This document shows positions 48,048 to 50,580 of a stretch of 50,580 nt of DNA, piece by piece; within the stretch, counting starts at the first letter, position 1; each line of letters opens with the position of its first letter. Position numbers and translations under genes: made by a program. The DNA lies in assembly GCA_016936815.1 (NCBI GenBank), contig JAFGXD010000049.1, forward strand, positions 1 through 50,580, written 5' to 3'. Below the pieces are notes generated by a model. It did no database searches. It worked only from the letters and a program-made list of their open reading frames with translations, and had not been told where the DNA came from. The stretch is from Bacteroidales bacterium (GTDB lineage: Bacteria; Bacteroidota; Bacteroidia; Bacteroidales; GWF2-38-335).

Positions 48048-49599
48048 GATAAAAGAAGTAAAAAATGCACTGGGACGAATGGTTCCTGTTGAAATAAACG
48101 GACAGGCTGTTGTGCCATATAAGGGAATTGGAAAACACAAACCAACAGGCAGAAAACATGCACCTAGAATTTATTCATGTGCCGATTATCCTGCCGATGG
48201 CGACAAAAGAGTTAAATCTTTAAAAGATGCTCTTATAAAATGTGGGTTAAAAGATGGAATGACAATTTCTACTCATCATCATTTTAGAAACGGAGATTTA
48301 ATTGCTAATCAGATTTTTGATATTGCCAAAGAAATGGGAATTAAGAATCTTATTTGGTATCCTTCGGCTTCATTTCCTTGCCACGAACACCTTGTGCCAT
48401 ATCTTGAAGATGGAACTATTCATCATATTGAAGGAAGTATGAACGGCCCTTTGGGAAAATTTGCTTCTCTTGGAAAAATGAAAGGTGTTGGAGTGCTTCG
48501 TTCCCATGGCGGTAGATACCAATCTATTCAGGATGGCGAGGTAATAATTGACATTGCGGTAATTGCTGCACCAACTGCCGATCCTTTTGGTAATGCTACC
48601 GGCGATAGAGGTCCTGCTGCATGCGGTCTTTTAGGTTTTGCTCTTGCCGATTCTCAATATGCCGACCGTGTTGTTGTGGTAACCGATAATATTGTTCCTT
48701 TTCCTTGTATTCCCTGGCAAATTCATGGAAATTATGTCGATTTTGTTGTGGAAGTAGACCAAGTTGGTATTGCCGAAAAAATTGTTTCAGGTACAACAGA
48801 AATTACAAAAAGCCCCGACCGTTTGCTTATTGCTGAATTAACTTCTAAATTTTGCGATGAGGCCGGAATGGTAAAAGACGGCTTCTCATATCAGGCAGGA
48901 GCAGGTGGAACAGCTCTTTCAATAGGAATTTTCTTTGAGGAAATTCTTAGGGAAAGAAATATTAAAGCCCGATTTATTAGAGCAGGAAGCAACAAATATC
49001 CTGTTAAAATGCTTGAAGACGGTTATGTAGATTACATTCTCGACGGACAAACTTTCGATTTGGAAGGAGTTCGTTCTATGCGAGAAAATGAAGGTCATGT
49101 TAATACAAGTCCTTTTACTTCTTACAACTACCACGGAAAAGGCAATTTTACTACCTTAGTAGATATTGCAATTCTTGGAGCTACCGAAGTCGATTTAAAC
49201 TTTAATGCCAACGTTGTATCACATTCCGATGGATATTTGCTACATGGAATAGGAGGATGGCAAAACTGCTTGTTTTCTAAATGCACCATTTTACCAATTC
49301 CATTGTTTAGAGACAGAATCCCTGTAATTGTTGATGAGGTGACCACAATTTGCGGCCCCGGTGAACTAATTGACGTTATTGTAACCGAAAGAGGAATTGC
49401 AATTAATCCACTACGTAAAGATTTGATTAAGAAAATGAAGGGATCTAAATTGCCAATAAAATCAATTCAAGAACTTAAAGAAGAAGCCGAAAAAATTTGT
49501 GGCAAACCTAAGAAAGCCGAAACAACCGATAAAGTTGTTGCAGCAATAAAATGGGTTGATGGAACGGTAATTGATGTTGTAAGACAGGTTAAAATCTAG
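48040..49599 (+). CDS. citF: Citrate lyase alpha subunit (citrate-ACP transferase)
   Basis: This 519-residue protein is CitF, which swaps acetyl for citrate on the acyl carrier. Family-typical stretches are MTISTHHHFRNGD, IHHIEGSMNGPLG, GVGVLRSHGGR, AAPTADPFGNATGDRGPAACG and IVPFPCIPWQIHG. Together with the fused CitD-CitE it would make a complete catalytic lyase, giving acetate and oxaloacetate from citrate. The accessory genes citC, citX and citG, which make and load the cofactor, are not in the window. Its ATG overlaps citDE by 8 bases, and its stop overlaps by 4 bases the stop of the convergent outer-membrane-like gene. Confidence 0.95.
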   Translation: MTKIKEVKNALGRMVPVEINGQAVVPYKGIGKHKPTGRKHAPRIYSCADYPADGDKRVKSLKDALIKCGLKDGMTISTHHHFRNGDLIANQIFDIAKEMGIKNLIWYPSASFPCHEHLVPYLEDGTIHHIEGSMNGPLGKFASLGKMKGVGVLRSHGGRYQSIQDGEVIIDIAVIAAPTADPFGNATGDRGPAACGLLGFALADSQYADRVVVVTDNIVPFPCIPWQIHGNYVDFVVEVDQVGIAEKIVSGTTEITKSPDRLLIAELTSKFCDEAGMVKDGFSYQAGAGGTALSIGIFFEEILRERNIKARFIRAGSNKYPVKMLEDGYVDYILDGQTFDLEGVRSMRENEGHVNTSPFTSYNYHGKGNFTTLVDIAILGATEVDLNFNANVVSHSDGYLLHGIGGWQNCLFSKCTILPIPLFRDRIPVIVDEVTTICGPGELIDVIVTERGIAINPLRKDLIKKMKGSKLPIKSIQELKEEAEKICGKPKKAETTDKVVAAIKWVDGTVIDVVRQVKI

Positions 49600-50459
49600 A
49601 TTGCATAACGCAAGCCTAAGCCAAAGGTATAAAATGACCTTAGGTATCCTGCATTTCCAAAAACTTGTTGATGTTCAAATCCAAAACAGGAACGAATATC
49701 TATGTGAAGTTTTTTGAAAAAACTATCATCAGTGCTAAAGGCAAGATTTACTCCAAATGGAATGTAAAGCCTTGCAAAAAGTGATTGACTTACTTCGTAA
49801 ATTTTGTCCGGATTTTGTTGGTAATCATATACTTTTGAAAAGTTGAAATAATCTAAACTGTCTATTTCATATTTAAGATAAGTGTATTGGTAAGATTGGG
49901 TAATAATTCTCGAAACAACCGATAAACCCATGCTAAATCCAAAACCACCGTATGCAATAAACGATTTTTTTGGATTGGAACGGTGAATCTTCCTGAAATT
50001 TAAATTCAAGGTTGTTAAATCCTCTATTGCTCCCTGAAATCTACGGTAAGCAGTATCAAGATAAAATGTATGGTCTAAATCGGGAATTGTGTCAACTCGC
50101 ACGTATTTGTCGTAAATAAACCAGTTAGTTCTGTTTTCTTGAGAGGAAAAGCTGATGCCAAATTCAATTGACCTTAATTCAGAACGTGTGAAAATAAATG
50201 AAATACCATTATAGGAAACAGATTTGGTTTTGTAAGATGCGGGAAATAAAGAATGAAAAGCAAATTCCGATTCAACATTTTCTCTTATTATATCATACAT
50301 TAGATTTAAATCGTCTGAGGTATATTCGTATTTATTTGCATCCGAATAAATTGATATTGCAGAAAATTTGTACTTTCCTAAATCAATAATTTCTGTAGTA
50401 TCCTGAGAATAAGATGTAAAACCAAGTCCAAGCAAAATAATAAAAAGCAATTTTCTCAT
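49596..50459 (-). CDS. Outer-membrane-like protein of unknown function
   Basis: This 287-residue protein has a signal peptide (MRKLLFIILLGLGFTSYSQ). The rest is a string of amphipathic beta-strands with many aromatic residues (SFIFTRSELRSIEFGISFSS, KSFIAYGGFGFSMGLSVVSR, SLFARLYIPFGVNLAF, HIDIRSCFGFE, YTFGLGLRYAI), which suggests an outer-membrane barrel. I recognise no family. It is convergent with citF and has its own promoter. Confidence 0.7.
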   Translation of the reverse strand: MRKLLFIILLGLGFTSYSQDTTEIIDLGKYKFSAISIYSDANKYEYTSDDLNLMYDIIRENVESEFAFHSLFPASYKTKSVSYNGISFIFTRSELRSIEFGISFSSQENRTNWFIYDKYVRVDTIPDLDHTFYLDTAYRRFQGAIEDLTTLNLNFRKIHRSNPKKSFIAYGGFGFSMGLSVVSRIITQSYQYTYLKYEIDSLDYFNFSKVYDYQQNPDKIYEVSQSLFARLYIPFGVNLAFSTDDSFFKKLHIDIRSCFGFEHQQVFGNAGYLRSFYTFGLGLRYAI

Positions 50460-50482
50460 ATTAAATCATGTTGATTAGAAAA

Positions 50483-50513
50483 CAAAAATACAATATTAAT
50501 ACTTATGTATCAA
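50483..50513 (-). promoter_or_regulatory. Promoter of the outer-membrane-like gene
   Basis: On the minus strand TTG (50511-50513) is followed after 20 bases by TATTTTTG (50483-50490), an exact TAnnTTTG. It lies 24 bases ahead of the start codon at 50459. Confidence 0.5.
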
Positions 50514-50533
50514 GTGAAATTTATAATAATAAT

Positions 50534-50580
50534 ATGAGGCGAAACGAACCTTTGATAATTAAATTGCAACAAAATGAAAA
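50534..50580 (+). CDS. Possible start of a gene running off the right edge
   Basis: From the ATG at 50534 an open frame of 15 codons (MRRNEPLIIKLQQNE) reaches the window end without a stop. An alternative ATG at 50574 in another frame also stays open but is too short to judge. Neither can be assigned. Confidence 0.3.
   Translation, partial: MRRNEPLIIKLQQNE

Overview
The window looks like chromosomal DNA from a member of the Bacteroidota, probably an uncultivated or anaerobic Bacteroidales-type organism. The DNA is AT-rich. Several genes are preceded by the Bacteroidota promoter pattern (TTTG or TTG about 19-21 bases before TAnnTTTG) and show no Shine-Dalgarno sequence. Secreted proteins end in type IX secretion (T9SS) sorting domains. 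Family choices such as DUF5686, the very long ribosomal protein S1 with a poly-Glu head, an RprY-like regulator and the HU/bS22/RNase G cluster also fit. No rRNA, tRNA, CRISPR array, prophage or insertion sequence was seen.

Layout. 1-2486 (minus): the first 25 codons of ribonuclease Z, a STAS anti-sigma antagonist and ribosomal protein S1. 2747-7369 (plus): a tight sugar-nucleotide operon (UDP-glucose dehydrogenase, UDP-glucuronate decarboxylase, RfbA, RfbC, RfbD) feeding UDP-xylose and dTDP-rhamnose synthesis but lacking rfbB. 7371-12700 (minus): L-serine dehydratase with a 209-residue N-terminal extension, a MobA-like protein with an N-terminal extension, the fluoride channel CrcB, an alpha/beta hydrolase and a FabK/nitronate monooxygenase-like flavoprotein. 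12862-14066 (plus): ferritin and 2-Cys peroxiredoxin. 14173-16920 (minus): a large LamG-containing T9SS cargo protein. 17197-19254 (plus): HU, a 30-residue bS22-like ribosomal protein and RNase G. 19251-25101 (minus): four secreted proteins, two sharing the same C-terminal module and one carrying 49-residue tail-fibre-like repeats. 25305-26498 (plus): HflX. 26505-29038 (minus): a LiaF-like membrane protein with a LytS-type kinase and LytTR regulator. 29158-34441 (minus): exported ankyrin-repeat proteins with lipoprotein-like and outer-membrane-like partners. 34506-36939 (minus): L25, peptidyl-tRNA hydrolase, an orphan OmpR-type regulator and an Hsp15-like S4 protein. 37201-40048 (plus): a small unknown protein and a DUF5686 outer-membrane protein. 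40246-46485 (minus): a giant alpha-2-macroglobulin with an intact thioester motif. 46833-49599 (plus): a CitD-CitE fusion and CitF of citrate lyase. 49596-50459 (minus): an outer-membrane-like protein of unknown role. The right edge may hold the start of another gene.

The least explained part is the exported ankyrin locus (29158-34441), where one protein joins an ankyrin array to what looks like an outer-membrane beta-barrel. Other points worth checking are the CitD-CitE fusion, the long extension on serine dehydratase, the LiaF-like protein paired with a LytS/LytTR system, and a structured leader ahead of L25. All function assignments come from reading motifs by eye, and no database search was run.
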